Assembly (NCBI RefSeq): GCF_032911445.1
Contig: NZ_JAWJEJ010000001.1
Location: 2,108,001-2,172,000 of the forward strand
From: Sphingomonas sp. HF-S4
Lineage (GTDB): Bacteria; Pseudomonadota; Alphaproteobacteria; Sphingomonadales; Sphingomonadaceae
DNA length: 64,000 nt
Reading direction: 5' to 3'
Under the pieces are notes generated by a model. It worked only from the letters and a program-made list of their open reading frames with translations, did no database searches and was not told the origin of the DNA. Positions 1 to 8,793 of the stretch are shown here, piece by piece (within the stretch, counting starts at the first letter, position 1; every line of letters begins with the position of its first letter). Both the position numbers and the translations under genes were made by a program.

Positions 1-830
1 GCGACAAGCGGCTCGAAGGCCTCACCCAGATCAACGCCTTCTTCGAAAACTCCACGCGCACGCTGCTGTCGTTCGAGATCGCCGGCAAGCGTCTGGGTGC
101 CGACGTGGTCAACATGCACGCCGCGCAGAGCTCGGTGAAGAAGGGCGAGACGCTGATCGACACTGCGGTGACGCTCAACGCGATGCGCGCCGATGTTATC
201 GTCATCCGCCATATGAGCTCGGGCGCAGTCGACCTGATCGCGCAGAAGGTCGACTGCCCGGTGCTCAACGCCGGCGACGGCTGGCACGAGCACCCCACCC
301 AGGCGCTGCTCGACGCGCTGACCATCCGCCGCCGCCGCGGCGCGATCGCGGGGCAGCGCGTGGTGATCTGCGGCGACATCCTCCACAGCCGCGTCGCGCG
401 CTCGAACATGCTCGCGCTGACCGCGCTCGCTGCCGAGGTCCGCGTCGTCGCGCCCTCGACCCTGATGCCCGCCGCGATCGAGCGGATGTACGTCCAGCCC
501 TATACCGATTTCGACGCCGCGCTCGACGGCGCCGACGTGGTAATGATGCTCCGCGTCCAGAACGAGCGGATGGCCGGCGGCTACATCCCCTCCACGCGCG
601 AGTTCCACATGCGCTACGGCCTCACCCCCGAGCGGCTCGCCCGCGCCAAGCCCGATGCGCTGGTGATGCACCCGGGACCGATGAACCGCGGCGTCGAGAT
701 CGAATCGAGCGTCGCCGATCACCCGACTCGCAGCGCGATCACCGAGCAGGTCGAGATGGGCGTCGCAGTGCGGATGGCGTGCCTCGACGTGCTGACCAGG
801 GCCGAGCGCGGCGTGGAGGGCTGGGCATGA
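1..830 (+). CDS. pyrB: Aspartate carbamoyltransferase catalytic chain (5' truncated)
   Basis: The reading frame is open from the first full codon (position 3) and lacks its N-terminus, which lies before the window. It condenses carbamoyl phosphate with aspartate in cytosolic de novo pyrimidine synthesis. Seen: the carbamoyl-phosphate signature FFENSTRT at the start, the HPTQALLD motif, and the C-terminal [11 protein letters not shown] segment typical of ATCase. The stop overlaps the start of the next gene (ATGA at 827-830), indicating a translationally coupled pyrB-pyrC' operon. Family identity is certain; only the length is unknown. Confidence 0.97.
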   Translation, partial: DKRLEGLTQINAFFENSTRTLLSFEIAGKRLGADVVNMHAAQSSVKKGETLIDTAVTLNAMRADVIVIRHMSSGAVDLIAQKVDCPVLNAGDGWHEHPTQALLDALTIRRRRGAIAGQRVVICGDILHSRVARSNMLALTALAAEVRVVAPSTLMPAAIERMYVQPYTDFDAALDGADVVMMLRVQNERMAGGYIPSTREFHMRYGLTPERLARAKPDALVMHPGPMNRGVEIESSVADHPTRSAITEQVEMGVAVRMACLDVLTRAERGVEGWA

Positions 831-2047
831 AGACGCTATTCCGCGACGCGCAGCTGGTCTGCCCTACCGGCGGTGTCACCAGTGGCGACCTGCTGGTCGA
901 AGGCGAGGCGATCGTTGCAACCGGCACGTTCGAAGCGCCGTCCGACGCGCAGGTGATCGACCTTGCCGGCAAGACGATCGCGCCCGCGCTGATCGATCTC
1001 GGCGTGTTCGCGGTCGACAGGGCCGCATGCCGCGCCGGCGGGATCGCGCGCGTCGGACTGATGCCCGATCAGTCGCCGGTGCTCGACGATCCCGGCATCA
1101 TTCGCCGCGCCGCGCTGTCGGGCAAGCCCGCGCTCTGGGTCCACCCGCTCGCTGCCGCGACGCGCGGGCTGGAAGGCAAGGACCTTGGCGAGATGGCGAT
1201 TAACGCCTCGGCCGGCGCGCGCGCGGTCGCCACCGGGCGGCGCTGGATCGCCTGCTCGAACACGATGCGCAAGACGCTCGCTTATGCCCGCGATTGCGGC
1301 CTCGTCGTCGTGACGCATGCCGAAGATGGCGGGCTGGCAGACGGCACCGTCGCTACGGAGGGCGAAACCGCGACGCGCCATGGCCTCCCCGCCGCGCCCG
1401 CCATCGCCGAAGCGCTCGCCGTCGCCCGCGATCTGATGCTTGCAGAGGAAACCCAGGCGCGCATCCATTTCCGTCAGGTCACCACTGCCGCCGCGTTCGA
1501 CCTGATCCGTTCGGCCAAGCGCCGCGGCGTGCGCGTCACCTGCGGCATTACGCCGGCGCACCTGCTGCTCTCGGATATCGCGATGAGCGACTTCCGCACC
1601 TTCGCGCGCCTCTCTCCGCCACTCCGCGCCGAGGACGACCGCCAGGCTGCGCTCGCCGCGGTCAAGGCCGGCACGATCGACGTGATCGCCTCGGGCCACG
1701 ATCCGCGTGGCCCCGAGGCCAAGCGCCTGCCGTTCAGCGATGCCGAGCCCGGCATGTCCGGCGCAGAGACGCTGCTCGCCTTATCACTGGGGCTGGTTCG
1801 CGACGGGCTGATCCCGATCGAGCGCTTGTTTGCGCTGCTCGCCGCCAATCCGGCCAAGATCCTTGGGCTCGACACCGGCACGCTCGCCCCGGGCAAGCCC
1901 GCCGACCTGGTCGTGCTCGACCCCGGCGCCCCGTGGCAGATCGAAGCGGAGCGCATGGTCGCGCGCGCGGGGAATACGCCGTTCGACCGCCTGCCGGTCC
2001 AGGGCAAGGTGCTCGGTCTCTACAAGGGCGGCACGGCGATCGCCTGA
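827..2047 (+). CDS. Dihydroorotase homologue, probably non-catalytic (PyrC'/PyrX type)
   Basis: This 406-residue amidohydrolase-fold protein is coupled to pyrB by an ATGA overlap. The fold is clear: an N-terminal metal-dependent-hydrolase beta segment, a [10 protein letters not shown] segment near the middle, [11 protein letters not shown], and the C-terminal [15 protein letters not shown]. The metal ligands are degenerate. The expected HxH after the GLIDLH-type strand reads [11 protein letters not shown], and the normal TDHAPH active-site strand reads SGHDPRG. In Pseudomonas-type systems such a pseudo-dihydroorotase is a structural subunit of an ATCase dodecamer, with a separate active PyrC elsewhere. 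That role is inferred here from the ligand loss and the pyrB coupling. Confidence 0.88.
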   Translation: MKTLFRDAQLVCPTGGVTSGDLLVEGEAIVATGTFEAPSDAQVIDLAGKTIAPALIDLGVFAVDRAACRAGGIARVGLMPDQSPVLDDPGIIRRAALSGKPALWVHPLAAATRGLEGKDLGEMAINASAGARAVATGRRWIACSNTMRKTLAYARDCGLVVVTHAEDGGLADGTVATEGETATRHGLPAAPAIAEALAVARDLMLAEETQARIHFRQVTTAAAFDLIRSAKRRGVRVTCGITPAHLLLSDIAMSDFRTFARLSPPLRAEDDRQAALAAVKAGTIDVIASGHDPRGPEAKRLPFSDAEPGMSGAETLLALSLGLVRDGLIPIERLFALLAANPAKILGLDTGTLAPGKPADLVVLDPGAPWQIEAERMVARAGNTPFDRLPVQGKVLGLYKGGTAIA

Positions 2048-2058
2048 GGCCCGACGAA

Positions 2059-2086
2059 AAAGGCCGGAGCGTGAGCCCCGGCCTTT
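2059..2086. terminator. Bidirectional intrinsic terminator between pyrC' and the TPR-SPOR gene
   Basis: A perfect 9-bp stem (AAAGGCCGG at 2059-2067, CCGGCCTTT at 2078-2086) with a 10-nt loop lies between convergent genes. It is preceded by an A-run and ends in TTT, so it could stop transcription from both sides. Confidence 0.75.
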
Positions 2087-2108
2087 CCCGTGACGAAAGT
2101 GTTGGCGT

Positions 2109-3476
2109 TTAGCGTGCGGCGAGCTGGGTACGGCCGCCGCCCTTGACCCAGGCGGCGACGCTGTCGCCGGCGCCGATGCGCACGAAGCACGGGCTGCCGC
2201 TCGCGCGGACCTGCTGGCAGAGCGACGCGGCGTCGTTGCGCGCGAAGCCGCCGACCGAGAGGCGATAGAAATTCCCGCCCCGCGCCGAAACCTGCGCGCC
2301 CTGCGGAATCTCGTCGCGCAACGCGGGAACGCGGCGGGTGTGCCGCGCCCAGGCGTCGCGCGCGACGCCGGCGCTCTCATAGGCGCCGAGCTGGACATAG
2401 TAATTGCCCGGCTTGGCCTGCGCGACGGCGATCGGCGCGACGACGACGGGCGCCTTCACGGGCTTTTCGGCGACCGGCGCCTTGGCGACACGGGCAGGCG
2501 CCGGCGCAGAGACGCGGATCTGCTGGACGACTTCGGCGCGCGGGCCGAACACGACCTGCGGGCCAGTGCCGGCAACCTGCTGGAGGACCGGCGCGGGTTC
2601 GGGCTGAACGTCGGCCTGGGGCGCGGCGGCGACTTCGACGGCAGCCTCTGCGGCAACCGGGGCTGCGCCGGGCATATAGGCATCGACGGGATCGGCCGGG
2701 GCTGCCGCGGCGACCGCGACGTTCGGCTGCTGCGACAGCGCGAGCGCGACCGGCTGGCCGCTATCCTCGACTGCCTGCACACCGAGCAGCGATGCGACCT
2801 GATCATAGGCATTGGTCGGGCGCGCGAACTGCGCCCATTCGGTGATGCGTGCGCCGAGCTTGTCGGGCGACACGTCCATCGCCGCGACCTGGGCCGCTTC
2901 CTTCCAGCGCCCGGCGAGCGCGAGGCTCAGCGCGAGGTTCTGGCGGGTCTTGGCGGTTGCGGTGGCATCGCGCGAGGCGGGGCCGAGGATCTCGATCGCG
3001 GTCACCGGGTCGCCGGCCAGCGCGAAGGCGAGCCCACGATCGCTCGCCGGGATGATCGCTTCGTTCGCCTGGAGCGTCGCGCGCGCGCCGGCCCAATCGC
3101 CCTGGGCGACCTTGGCGAGCGTCAGGTTGAGCGCGACGCGGCCGTCCTGCGGGTTGAGCGTCAGCGCGTCGGTGAGCGCCTGCCCAGCCGAGGTGAAGCG
3201 GCCGGCAAGCAGATAGGCCTGGCCGAGCAGCGCGCGATAGTCGGCGTTGGTGGGATCATTGGCAACCGCGGCCTCGGCGTGCCGCACGGCGACGTCGCCG
3301 TTGCGCTTGGCAAGCGCCTTGCGCGCATCCTTGGCTTCGGCGGCCGCCTTCTTAGCGCTGGCGCCCGAAGTCGCGAAGGCCGAGTTGGTGAACCCCTGGG
3401 TCGCCACGCCGGTGACGGCCACGCCGCCCAGCACGAGTGCCGAGAGGCCGAACTTGATCATCTTGGCGGTGTTCAT
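2109..3476 (-). CDS. TPR and SPOR domain envelope protein
   Basis: Exported protein of about 455 residues. It has an N-terminal hydrophobic signal or anchor segment, a TPR-like helical region (ANDPTNADYRALLGQAYLLAGRF and following repeats, roughly residues 60-210), a Pro/Ala-rich linker, and a C-terminal SPOR domain beginning near YYVQLGAYESAGVA. SPOR domains bind denuded septal peptidoglycan, so a division or envelope role is likely. Start choice: the codon at 3476 has GAAGGA (3489-3484) 7 nt upstream. An upstream GTG at 3491 and ATG at 3482 are in frame but badly spaced. It follows the RHH gene by 11 nt, in an operon with ParA. Confidence 0.85.
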   Translation of the reverse strand: MNTAKMIKFGLSALVLGGVAVTGVATQGFTNSAFATSGASAKKAAAEAKDARKALAKRNGDVAVRHAEAAVANDPTNADYRALLGQAYLLAGRFTSAGQALTDALTLNPQDGRVALNLTLAKVAQGDWAGARATLQANEAIIPASDRGLAFALAGDPVTAIEILGPASRDATATAKTRQNLALSLALAGRWKEAAQVAAMDVSPDKLGARITEWAQFARPTNAYDQVASLLGVQAVEDSGQPVALALSQQPNVAVAAAAPADPVDAYMPGAAPVAAEAAVEVAAAPQADVQPEPAPVLQQVAGTGPQVVFGPRAEVVQQIRVSAPAPARVAKAPVAEKPVKAPVVVAPIAVAQAKPGNYYVQLGAYESAGVARDAWARHTRRVPALRDEIPQGAQVSARGGNFYRLSVGGFARNDAASLCQQVRASGSPCFVRIGAGDSVAAWVKGGGRTQLAAR

Positions 3477-3487
3477 GGTCATGTCCT

Positions 3488-4072
3488 TCACGCACGGTCC
3501 TGTGCGGGGTCGAGCTGACTGGCGAGCGCCTCGACGCCCTCGATCGTTTCGAGGAACTGGTCGAGCGCCTGGGTGACGAGGTGCTGCGCCGAGCGGCCGG
3601 TGATGGCCGAGGCGAGGCGAAGCTTGAGATGGCGTTCCTGGTCGAGGCGCAGCGTGAACGCGGCCTTGGCCTTGCGGGTGGTGACTTCGCGGGCGACGCG
3701 GGCGAGCATGGCTTCCGGGACCACCGGCGCATGCTTGAGCACCGGCTCGCGCTTCATCTTCCGGGGCTGGAGCACCGGCTCGGGCGCGAGTTCGGGTTCG
3801 GGTTCGGGGTGCGGCACGGCCAGTTGCTCGTCGAGCGCTTCGATCTGGCGAAGCACTTCGGGCTTGGGCGCCTCATAGGCATGCTCGACCGGCGCCACAT
3901 AAGGCGCTGGCGCGGAACGGAAATCCTCGCCCATGTCGTTCCAGCCGAGATCCTCCTGGGCACCGGCGCTCATCTGCAGGAAGCCCTGCGGACGCATCGC
4001 CGGACGCGCCTGGCCCTTGCGGGCGAGCAAGCTTGAGGAGAGCGAAGCGGTAGGCTTGGGGTGGCCGAACAT
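3488..4072 (-). CDS. ParA-associated protein with C-terminal ribbon-helix-helix-like domain
   Basis: 194 residues, starting 11 nt after the ParA stop behind a GAGGGG ribosome site. The N-terminal half is low-complexity and Pro/Glu-rich. The C-terminal 60 residues (AAFTLRLDQERHLKLRL followed by two helices) resemble an RHH DNA-binding fold such as in ParD/ParG-type partners. It probably acts with the adjacent ParA ATPase in positioning or segregation. The RHH assignment is by pattern only. A longer reading frame extends upstream to 4882 but runs antiphase through parA and is not used. Confidence 0.75.
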   Translation of the reverse strand: MFGHPKPTASLSSSLLARKGQARPAMRPQGFLQMSAGAQEDLGWNDMGEDFRSAPAPYVAPVEHAYEAPKPEVLRQIEALDEQLAVPHPEPEPELAPEPVLQPRKMKREPVLKHAPVVPEAMLARVAREVTTRKAKAAFTLRLDQERHLKLRLASAITGRSAQHLVTQALDQFLETIEGVEALASQLDPAQDRA

Positions 4073-4083
4073 TGCGCCCCCCC

Positions 4084-4797
4084 TCAGCCGACCACGCGGC
4101 GGCCGAAGCCACCTGCGCGAGGTGCCTGGCCGAACTGGCTCGGCTGCGCCGGCGCCGCGAACACGGTGCGGCGGAAATTCTTCTCGAGCCGGTCGTAGAT
4201 ATAGGCCCAGAGCCCGGCGACCTCGCCGGCGGACTTGCCGCGCGGATCGGTTTCCATGACGGTGCGGCCGTCGATCATCGACGCGGCGAAATCGGTGCGG
4301 TGGTGGAGCGTGATCGGCGCGACGGTGCCGTGCTGCGACAGCGCGACCGCGGCTTCCGAAGTGATCCGCGCCTTGGGCGTCGCGGCGTTGACCACGAAGA
4401 TCAGCGGCTTGCCGGCGCGTTCGCACAGATCCACGGTGGCGCCGACGGCGCGCAGATCGTGCGGCGACGGGCGCGTCGGGATGACGATCAGCTCGGCGAC
4501 CTGGATCACGCTCTGGATCGCCATGGTGATGGCCGGCGGCGTGTCGATCACCGCCAGGCGGAAGCCCTGCTGGCGAAGGACCTCGAGATCCGCCTGGAGC
4601 CGCGCGACCGTGGTCTGCGCGAACGCCGGATATTCGGTGTCGCGCTCGTTCCACCAGTCGGAGAGCGAACCCTGAGGGTCTATGTCGATGAGAACGACGG
4701 GCCCGTGGCCAGCCAGCTGTGCCTGCACCGCAAGGTGACCGGACAGCGTGGTCTTGCCAGACCCACCTTTCTGCGATGCCATCGCCAGAACGCGCAT
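4084..4797 (-). CDS. ParA/MinD-family P-loop ATPase (orphan)
   Basis: 237-residue deviant Walker ATPase. The N-terminal SQKGGSGKTT P-loop carries the signature lysine, LIDIDPQGSLSDWW matches the ParA switch, and VIDTPPA the Walker B. These proteins form ATP-dependent dimers on DNA or membrane and position chromosomes, plasmids or protein complexes. No parB or parS-like gene is adjacent. Instead it leads a three-gene operon with an RHH-like protein and a SPOR protein, so it looks like an orphan positioning system rather than the chromosomal parAB locus. GAGGGGG precedes the ATG. Confidence 0.88.
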   Translation of the reverse strand: MRVLAMASQKGGSGKTTLSGHLAVQAQLAGHGPVVLIDIDPQGSLSDWWNERDTEYPAFAQTTVARLQADLEVLRQQGFRLAVIDTPPAITMAIQSVIQVAELIVIPTRPSPHDLRAVGATVDLCERAGKPLIFVVNAATPKARITSEAAVALSQHGTVAPITLHHRTDFAASMIDGRTVMETDPRGKSAGEVAGLWAYIYDRLEKNFRRTVFAAPAQPSQFGQAPRAGGFGRRVVG

Positions 4798-4972
4798 GAA
4801 CCCCCTCGGATGCTCGATAAGTGCAGGCTTCCAGATGGCATGGGGGTAGATAAGAAGGAGTTAACGCGTTTCGTGGGGGCACCGATTTTGGTTTCCGCGG
4901 CAGTAAGGATATGTTCGTAGTCCAAGGCTTAAGAGCCCTATGGTTTGATCGCAGCGCGGTGGAGCGTGTTTA
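4798..4972. other. Divergent intergenic region
   Basis: This 175-bp stretch separates the divergent parA operon and the Sel1-SPOR gene and must carry both promoters. It is noticeably more AT-rich than the genes around it. I could not assign -35/-10 boxes with confidence, and no RNA gene was seen. Confidence 0.5.
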
Positions 4973-5914
4973 ATGAAGTTTCCGATTGCCCTTGCAGGCG
5001 CCCTCCTGATCGCCGCGCCGGCCTGCGCGCAGGGCGATCCCGTCAAAGCCGGCGTCGAAGCCTATGAGCGCGGCGACTATCGCACCGCCGTCGCGCAGTG
5101 GCGCGGCCCGGCCGACAAGGGCAATGCCGACGCGCAGTTCAACATGGGCCAGGCCTACAAGCTCGGCCGCGGCGTCCCCGCCGACTTGAAGCAGGCCGAA
5201 ATATGGTATCGCAAGGCCGCGCTCCAGGGCCATGAGCAGGCCGAGGGCTATTACGGCCTGGCGCTGTTCGAGAATGGCAAGAAGGCCGAGGCCGCGCCGT
5301 GGCTCCAGCGCGCAGTCAGCCGCGACGATGCGCGGGCGCAGTACATCCTCGGCATCATGCTGTTCAACGGCGACGGGGTGAAGAAGGACTGGGTCCGCGC
5401 CTATGCGCTGATGGTGCGTTCGTCAGGCTCGGGGCTCGACGCCGCGGTCAAGGCGCGCGCGCAGATGGACCAATATATGCCGATGGACGACCGCCAGCAG
5501 GGGCTGGCGCTCTCGCGGAAATATGACGAGGAATTCGGCCGCGGCGGCCGCCCGCTGCCGCCGGTCGAAGTCGCGGCGGACACGCGGGCCACGCCGGCGC
5601 CGACCACCAGCCGTCCGACGCCGCCGCCCCCCGCGGTCACTCGGCCTACACCCCGCCCGACCCCGCCGGCACCCGCGCCCGTCGCCGCAGCACCCGCACG
5701 CGACGGCGGCTGGCGCGTCCAGCTCGGCGCGTTCGGCGAGCCCGGCAATGCGCGGAAGCTGTGGAGCCAGGTAAGCGGGCGCTTCCCCGGCCGCCAGCCT
5801 TCCTACGTCAAGGCAGGCGCGCTGACCAAGCTGCTGGTCGGCCCCTATGCTTCGCGCGCGGCGGCGGCTTCGGCCTGCGCCAGCATCAAGCCGTGCGTGC
5901 CGGTCACCCGCTGA
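4973..5914 (+). CDS. Sel1-repeat and SPOR domain protein
   Basis: 313-residue exported protein with a signal peptide ending near ACAQ. Sel1-like alpha/alpha repeats (GNADAQFNMGQAYKLGRGV, then DARAQYILGIMLFNGDGV) cover roughly residues 25-180. A Pro/Thr-rich linker follows, then a C-terminal SPOR domain (WRVQLGAFGEPGNARKLW). It probably binds septal or denuded peptidoglycan. It is the second SPOR protein within 3 kb, facing away from the parA-RHH-SPOR operon, which suggests a shared envelope or division theme. GGAG lies about 8 nt before the ATG. Confidence 0.85.
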   Translation: MKFPIALAGALLIAAPACAQGDPVKAGVEAYERGDYRTAVAQWRGPADKGNADAQFNMGQAYKLGRGVPADLKQAEIWYRKAALQGHEQAEGYYGLALFENGKKAEAAPWLQRAVSRDDARAQYILGIMLFNGDGVKKDWVRAYALMVRSSGSGLDAAVKARAQMDQYMPMDDRQQGLALSRKYDEEFGRGGRPLPPVEVAADTRATPAPTTSRPTPPPPAVTRPTPRPTPPAPAPVAAAPARDGGWRVQLGAFGEPGNARKLWSQVSGRFPGRQPSYVKAGALTKLLVGPYASRAAAASACASIKPCVPVTR

Positions 5915-5993
5915 ATTTGCGACTTTTTTGCACCTGCAGAAACAAATCGCTTCGCAAGCGCAACAAAAGTCAAACAAGCGCGTTTCGCGCCCC

Positions 5994-6779
5994 ATGATCA
6001 AAGCGCTCCTGGCGACTGCCGCCCTCCCCGCCCTCCTCCTCGCGACCGGTGCGGCCGCGCAGGACGAGACTCCTCAACCCCGCCGCTATCGCGTGGCGCT
6101 CGGCCCGCAGGTGGTCCCATCCTATCCGGGCGCGGACAAGATGATCGTCACGCCGCTCATCGAAGTCTCGAGCACGCGTTTGGAGGAATTCCGCTACAAG
6201 TCGGGTGACCAGAGCGCGGGGATCGCACTGGTCAACACCCCGCGCTTCGCGATCGGCCCCTCGTTCAACATCGAAGGCAGCCGCCGCCGCAAGGAAACCG
6301 ACCTGCCGGTCGACGAAGTCGGCATTTCGGTGGAAGCAGGCGCGTTCGCCGATGTGTGGCTCGGCTCGTCGATCCGCGCGCGCGGTGAAATCCGGCAGGG
6401 CATCACCGGGCACAAGGCGCTGGTGGGCAATGTCAGCCTCGATTATGTCGCGCGGGACGGCGATAAGTGGCTCTTCTCGCTCGGGCCGCGCGTCACCCTC
6501 TCCGACAGCAAGTACCAGCGCGCCTATTTCGGCGTGAACACCAACGCGGCCGCGCGCACCGGCCTGCCGGTCTATTCGCCGGGCGGCGGGCTCCAGGCGG
6601 CTGGCGCCGCCGCGACCGCGCTCTACCAGTTCGACGAACGCTGGGGCATCTACGGCTTCGCGAAGTACGACCGCCTGGTGCAGGACGCCGCCGATTCGCC
6701 GATCGTCCGGTCGATCGGCTCGCGCAATCAGTTCTCGGGCGGCGCCGCACTCACCTTCACCTTCGGCGGCAGCCGGTAG
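5994..6779 (+). CDS. MipA/OmpV family outer-membrane protein
   Basis: 261 residues with a cleavable signal (LLATGAAAQ). A beta-rich body of alternating hydrophobic strands ends in an outer-membrane-type C-terminus (LTFTFGGSR). The start RYRVALGPQVVPSYPGAD and the GNVSLDYVARDGDKWLFSLGPRV section match the MipA/OmpV family, whose members are scaffold or porin-like. The precise role is unknown. An in-frame upstream extension to 5847 runs inside the previous gene and is rejected. Confidence 0.85.
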   Translation: MIKALLATAALPALLLATGAAAQDETPQPRRYRVALGPQVVPSYPGADKMIVTPLIEVSSTRLEEFRYKSGDQSAGIALVNTPRFAIGPSFNIEGSRRRKETDLPVDEVGISVEAGAFADVWLGSSIRARGEIRQGITGHKALVGNVSLDYVARDGDKWLFSLGPRVTLSDSKYQRAYFGVNTNAAARTGLPVYSPGGGLQAAGAAATALYQFDERWGIYGFAKYDRLVQDAADSPIVRSIGSRNQFSGGAALTFTFGGSR

Positions 6780-6786
6780 CGCCGTC

Positions 6787-7221
6787 GTGGAAGCGCAGGA
6801 ACTGCATCGCGGGCGGCTGATAGACCACCTCCATCTGGTCGTCCGCGATCTAGCAGCAAGCCGGCGCTTCTACGAAGCCTTGCTCGAAGTCCTCGGCGTG
6901 CCGATCGGCGGCGCCGCCGAGGATTATTTCTGGGCGGACGAGCTGTTCGTCTCCACTGCGGACAGCGATGCGGCGCAAGGCAACCTCACCGGCCGCCACC
7001 ATCTTGCCTTCCAGGCCAGGGACCGGGCGGCGGTGGAGGCCTTCCACAAGGCGGGCCTCGCCGCGGGCGGCACCGACAATGGCGCGCCGGGCGAGCGGCC
7101 CTATCATCCCGGCTATTACGCCGCCTTCCTCCTCGATCCCGATGGCAACAATATCGAGGCGGTCTTCCACGGCCCGCACCAGCGCAGCAGCGACTCGATC
7201 CGAATCAATTTCGACAGCTAA
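6787..7221 (+). CDS. VOC (glyoxalase/bleomycin-resistance fold) family protein
   Basis: 144 residues with a single vicinal-oxygen-chelate domain: HLHLVVRDLAASRRFYEALL at the N-terminus, GRHHLAFQARD in the middle, and the C-terminal LLDPDGNNIEAVFHG metal-binding strand. Metal ligands His (HLHL) and Glu (NIEAV) are present. Substrate unknown. The start is a GTG 7 nt after the upstream stop; no better start was found. Confidence 0.8.
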   Translation: MEAQELHRGRLIDHLHLVVRDLAASRRFYEALLEVLGVPIGGAAEDYFWADELFVSTADSDAAQGNLTGRHHLAFQARDRAAVEAFHKAGLAAGGTDNGAPGERPYHPGYYAAFLLDPDGNNIEAVFHGPHQRSSDSIRINFDS

Positions 7222-7265
7222 CATCCGTCAGCGCAGGTTCAGCCGCGATGTGCTAGGACCTTCGC

Positions 7266-7667
7266 ATGCCTAGCCTCGTAAAGACCCTGTTCGTCGCCGC
7301 GAGCCTGATCGCGGTCCCCGCCCTCGCCGCCCCGCGCGACACGCCCGAGATCAAGCTTCAGAAGCTGCTCGAGGGGCGAGTCGCCGGCGAGCCGGTCAAT
7401 TGCATCAGCCTTCCGCCGGGCAATTCGAGCCAGGTGATCGACGGCAAGGCGATCGTCTATCGCGTCGGCTCCAAGCTCTACGTCAACGAGCCGCGCTCGG
7501 GCGCCGAGTCGCTCAACGACGACGATGTGCTTGTGACCAAGATGTTCGGTTCGCAGCTGTGCAGCGTCGACACGGTCAACCTGATCGACCGGACCAGCCG
7601 CTTTCCGCGGGGGTTCGTCATCCTCGGCAAGTTCGTGCCTTGGACCAAGGCGAAGACGGCGAAGTAA
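7266..7667 (+). CDS. Conserved exported protein of unknown function
   Basis: 133 residues with a clear signal peptide (hydrophobic core then AVPALAAP). The mature part contains two cysteines (PVNCISLP and SQLCSVD) that could form a disulfide. It resembles small periplasmic proteins often annotated hypothetical in sphingomonads. No function can be assigned. Confidence 0.7.
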   Translation: MPSLVKTLFVAASLIAVPALAAPRDTPEIKLQKLLEGRVAGEPVNCISLPPGNSSQVIDGKAIVYRVGSKLYVNEPRSGAESLNDDDVLVTKMFGSQLCSVDTVNLIDRTSRFPRGFVILGKFVPWTKAKTAK

Positions 7668-7691
7668 GGCCTCCAAGTCGTTGTAGATCGC

Positions 7692-7770
7692 CGTCATCCC
7701 GGCCTTGAGCCGGGATCCCGCTTCTGCTCGGTCGAAGGCAGCGGGACCCCGGCTCAAGGCCGAGGTGACG
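7692..7770. repeat. Intergenic palindromic repeat, family 1
   Basis: Two nearly perfect inverted arms of about 31 nt (starting CGTCATCCCGGCCTTGAGCC at 7692 and ending in its complement at 7770) flank a short centre. It sits between convergent genes. A shorter relative (CACCCCGGCCTTGTGCCGGGGTG) occurs at 13224-13259. This is REP/BIME-like and may end transcription or stabilise mRNA. Confidence 0.8.
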
Positions 7771-7782
7771 AAGACTCTCGAC

Positions 7783-8661
7783 TCACTCTTCGGTCCATTC
7801 CGACCGGGCAATCCCCTGCGCATAAAGCAGCGTCGTCAGGTCGCCGTGATCGATCCGCGCGCCTGCCGCCGCCGCGACGATCGGCTTGGCATGATACGCG
7901 ACTCCCAGCCCGGCCTGGCGGATCATCGCGAGGTCGTTGGCGCCGTCGCCAACCGCCATCGACTGCGCCGCTTCCAGCCCCAGCTCGGCCAGCGCACCCA
8001 GCAGCGTCGTCTCCTTGGTGCCGCTGTTGACGATCGGCTTGGTGACCAGCCCGGTCAGCCGCGCCTCGCCGATCTCGAGCACATTGGCGATCACTCGATC
8101 GAAGCCGATATCCTTGCCCACCGGCTCGGCGAAGCGCGTGAAGCCGCCCGACACGAGGATCGTCGTCGCGCCGCGCGCCTTCATCGTCCGCACCAGCGCC
8201 TTCGCGCCCGGCATCAGCCGCACGCGCTCGGCGAGGCAGCGGTCGATCGCCGCCTCCTCCAGATCCTTGAGCAGTGCCACGCGGGCATCGAGCGCCTCGG
8301 CAAAATCGAGCTCGCCGCGCATCGCCCGCTCGGTGACCTCGGCGATCTGCGCCTTGATCCCGGCATAGTCGGCAAGCTCGTCGATGCACTCGACCGTGAT
8401 CATCGTCGAATCCATGTCGGCGACGAGCAGCTTCTTGGCGCGCCCGGCTTCGGGCTGAACGATCACGTCGGTCGCGGCGAGCGCGCCTTCGAGCGCGGTG
8501 CGCGCAGCATCGGGGCTCGCAGCGAAGCGCAGGTCGGCCGCCTTGCCCGAGTCGAGCCATTCCCAGCCGCCCGGCGCACAATCGGTGCCAGCGAGGCGAT
8601 CCGTCGCTTCGGAAAGCTGCCCTGTGCTGAGACCGTCTGCTACAAGCGTTGCGATGTACAC
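7783..8661 (-). CDS. serB: Phosphoserine phosphatase
   Basis: Last step of serine biosynthesis: hydrolyses O-phospho-L-serine in the cytosol. 292 residues. A degenerate N-terminal ACT-like region precedes a HAD core with motif I DMDST (about 82-86), motif II LVSGGF, the motif III lysine region, and motif IV GDGANDLAM. Start choice: GTG at 8661 has GAGGGG (8673-8668) 6 nt upstream. The in-frame TTG at 8667 abuts the Shine-Dalgarno and is less likely. Confidence 0.93.
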   Translation of the reverse strand: MYIATLVADGLSTGQLSEATDRLAGTDCAPGGWEWLDSGKAADLRFAASPDAARTALEGALAATDVIVQPEAGRAKKLLVADMDSTMITVECIDELADYAGIKAQIAEVTERAMRGELDFAEALDARVALLKDLEEAAIDRCLAERVRLMPGAKALVRTMKARGATTILVSGGFTRFAEPVGKDIGFDRVIANVLEIGEARLTGLVTKPIVNSGTKETTLLGALAELGLEAAQSMAVGDGANDLAMIRQAGLGVAYHAKPIVAAAAGARIDHGDLTTLLYAQGIARSEWTEE

Positions 8662-8704
8662 GTTCAACCCCTCATTACGGCGGGCAACCCCCTCCCCGTT
8701 CGTG

Positions 8705-8773
8705 CTGAGCTTGTCGAAGCACCGTCCTTTTCTTGCTAGGTGGCAAAGAAGAACGGCCCTTCGACAAGCTCAG
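8705..8773. repeat. Intergenic palindromic repeat, family 2 (runs into the region before miaA)
   Basis: Perfect inverted arms CTGAGCTTGTCGAAG (8705-8719) and CTTCGACAAGCTCAG (8759-8773). When translated, the right arm gives the STSSGQT-type peptide that often creates false N-termini in sphingomonad annotation, here for miaA. It lies between divergent serB and miaA. Confidence 0.82.
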
Positions 8774-8793
8774 GGCAAACGGAGGTAAGGCAG

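Noticed and set aside
4072..4882. Upstream extension of the RHH-like protein through parA
   Set aside because: The extended part is an out-of-frame reading of parA. A good ribosome site supports the start at 4072.
8740..8793. N-terminal extension of MiaA
   Set aside because: These residues are encoded by a palindromic repeat. GGAGG plus GTG at 8794 gives the family-typical start.
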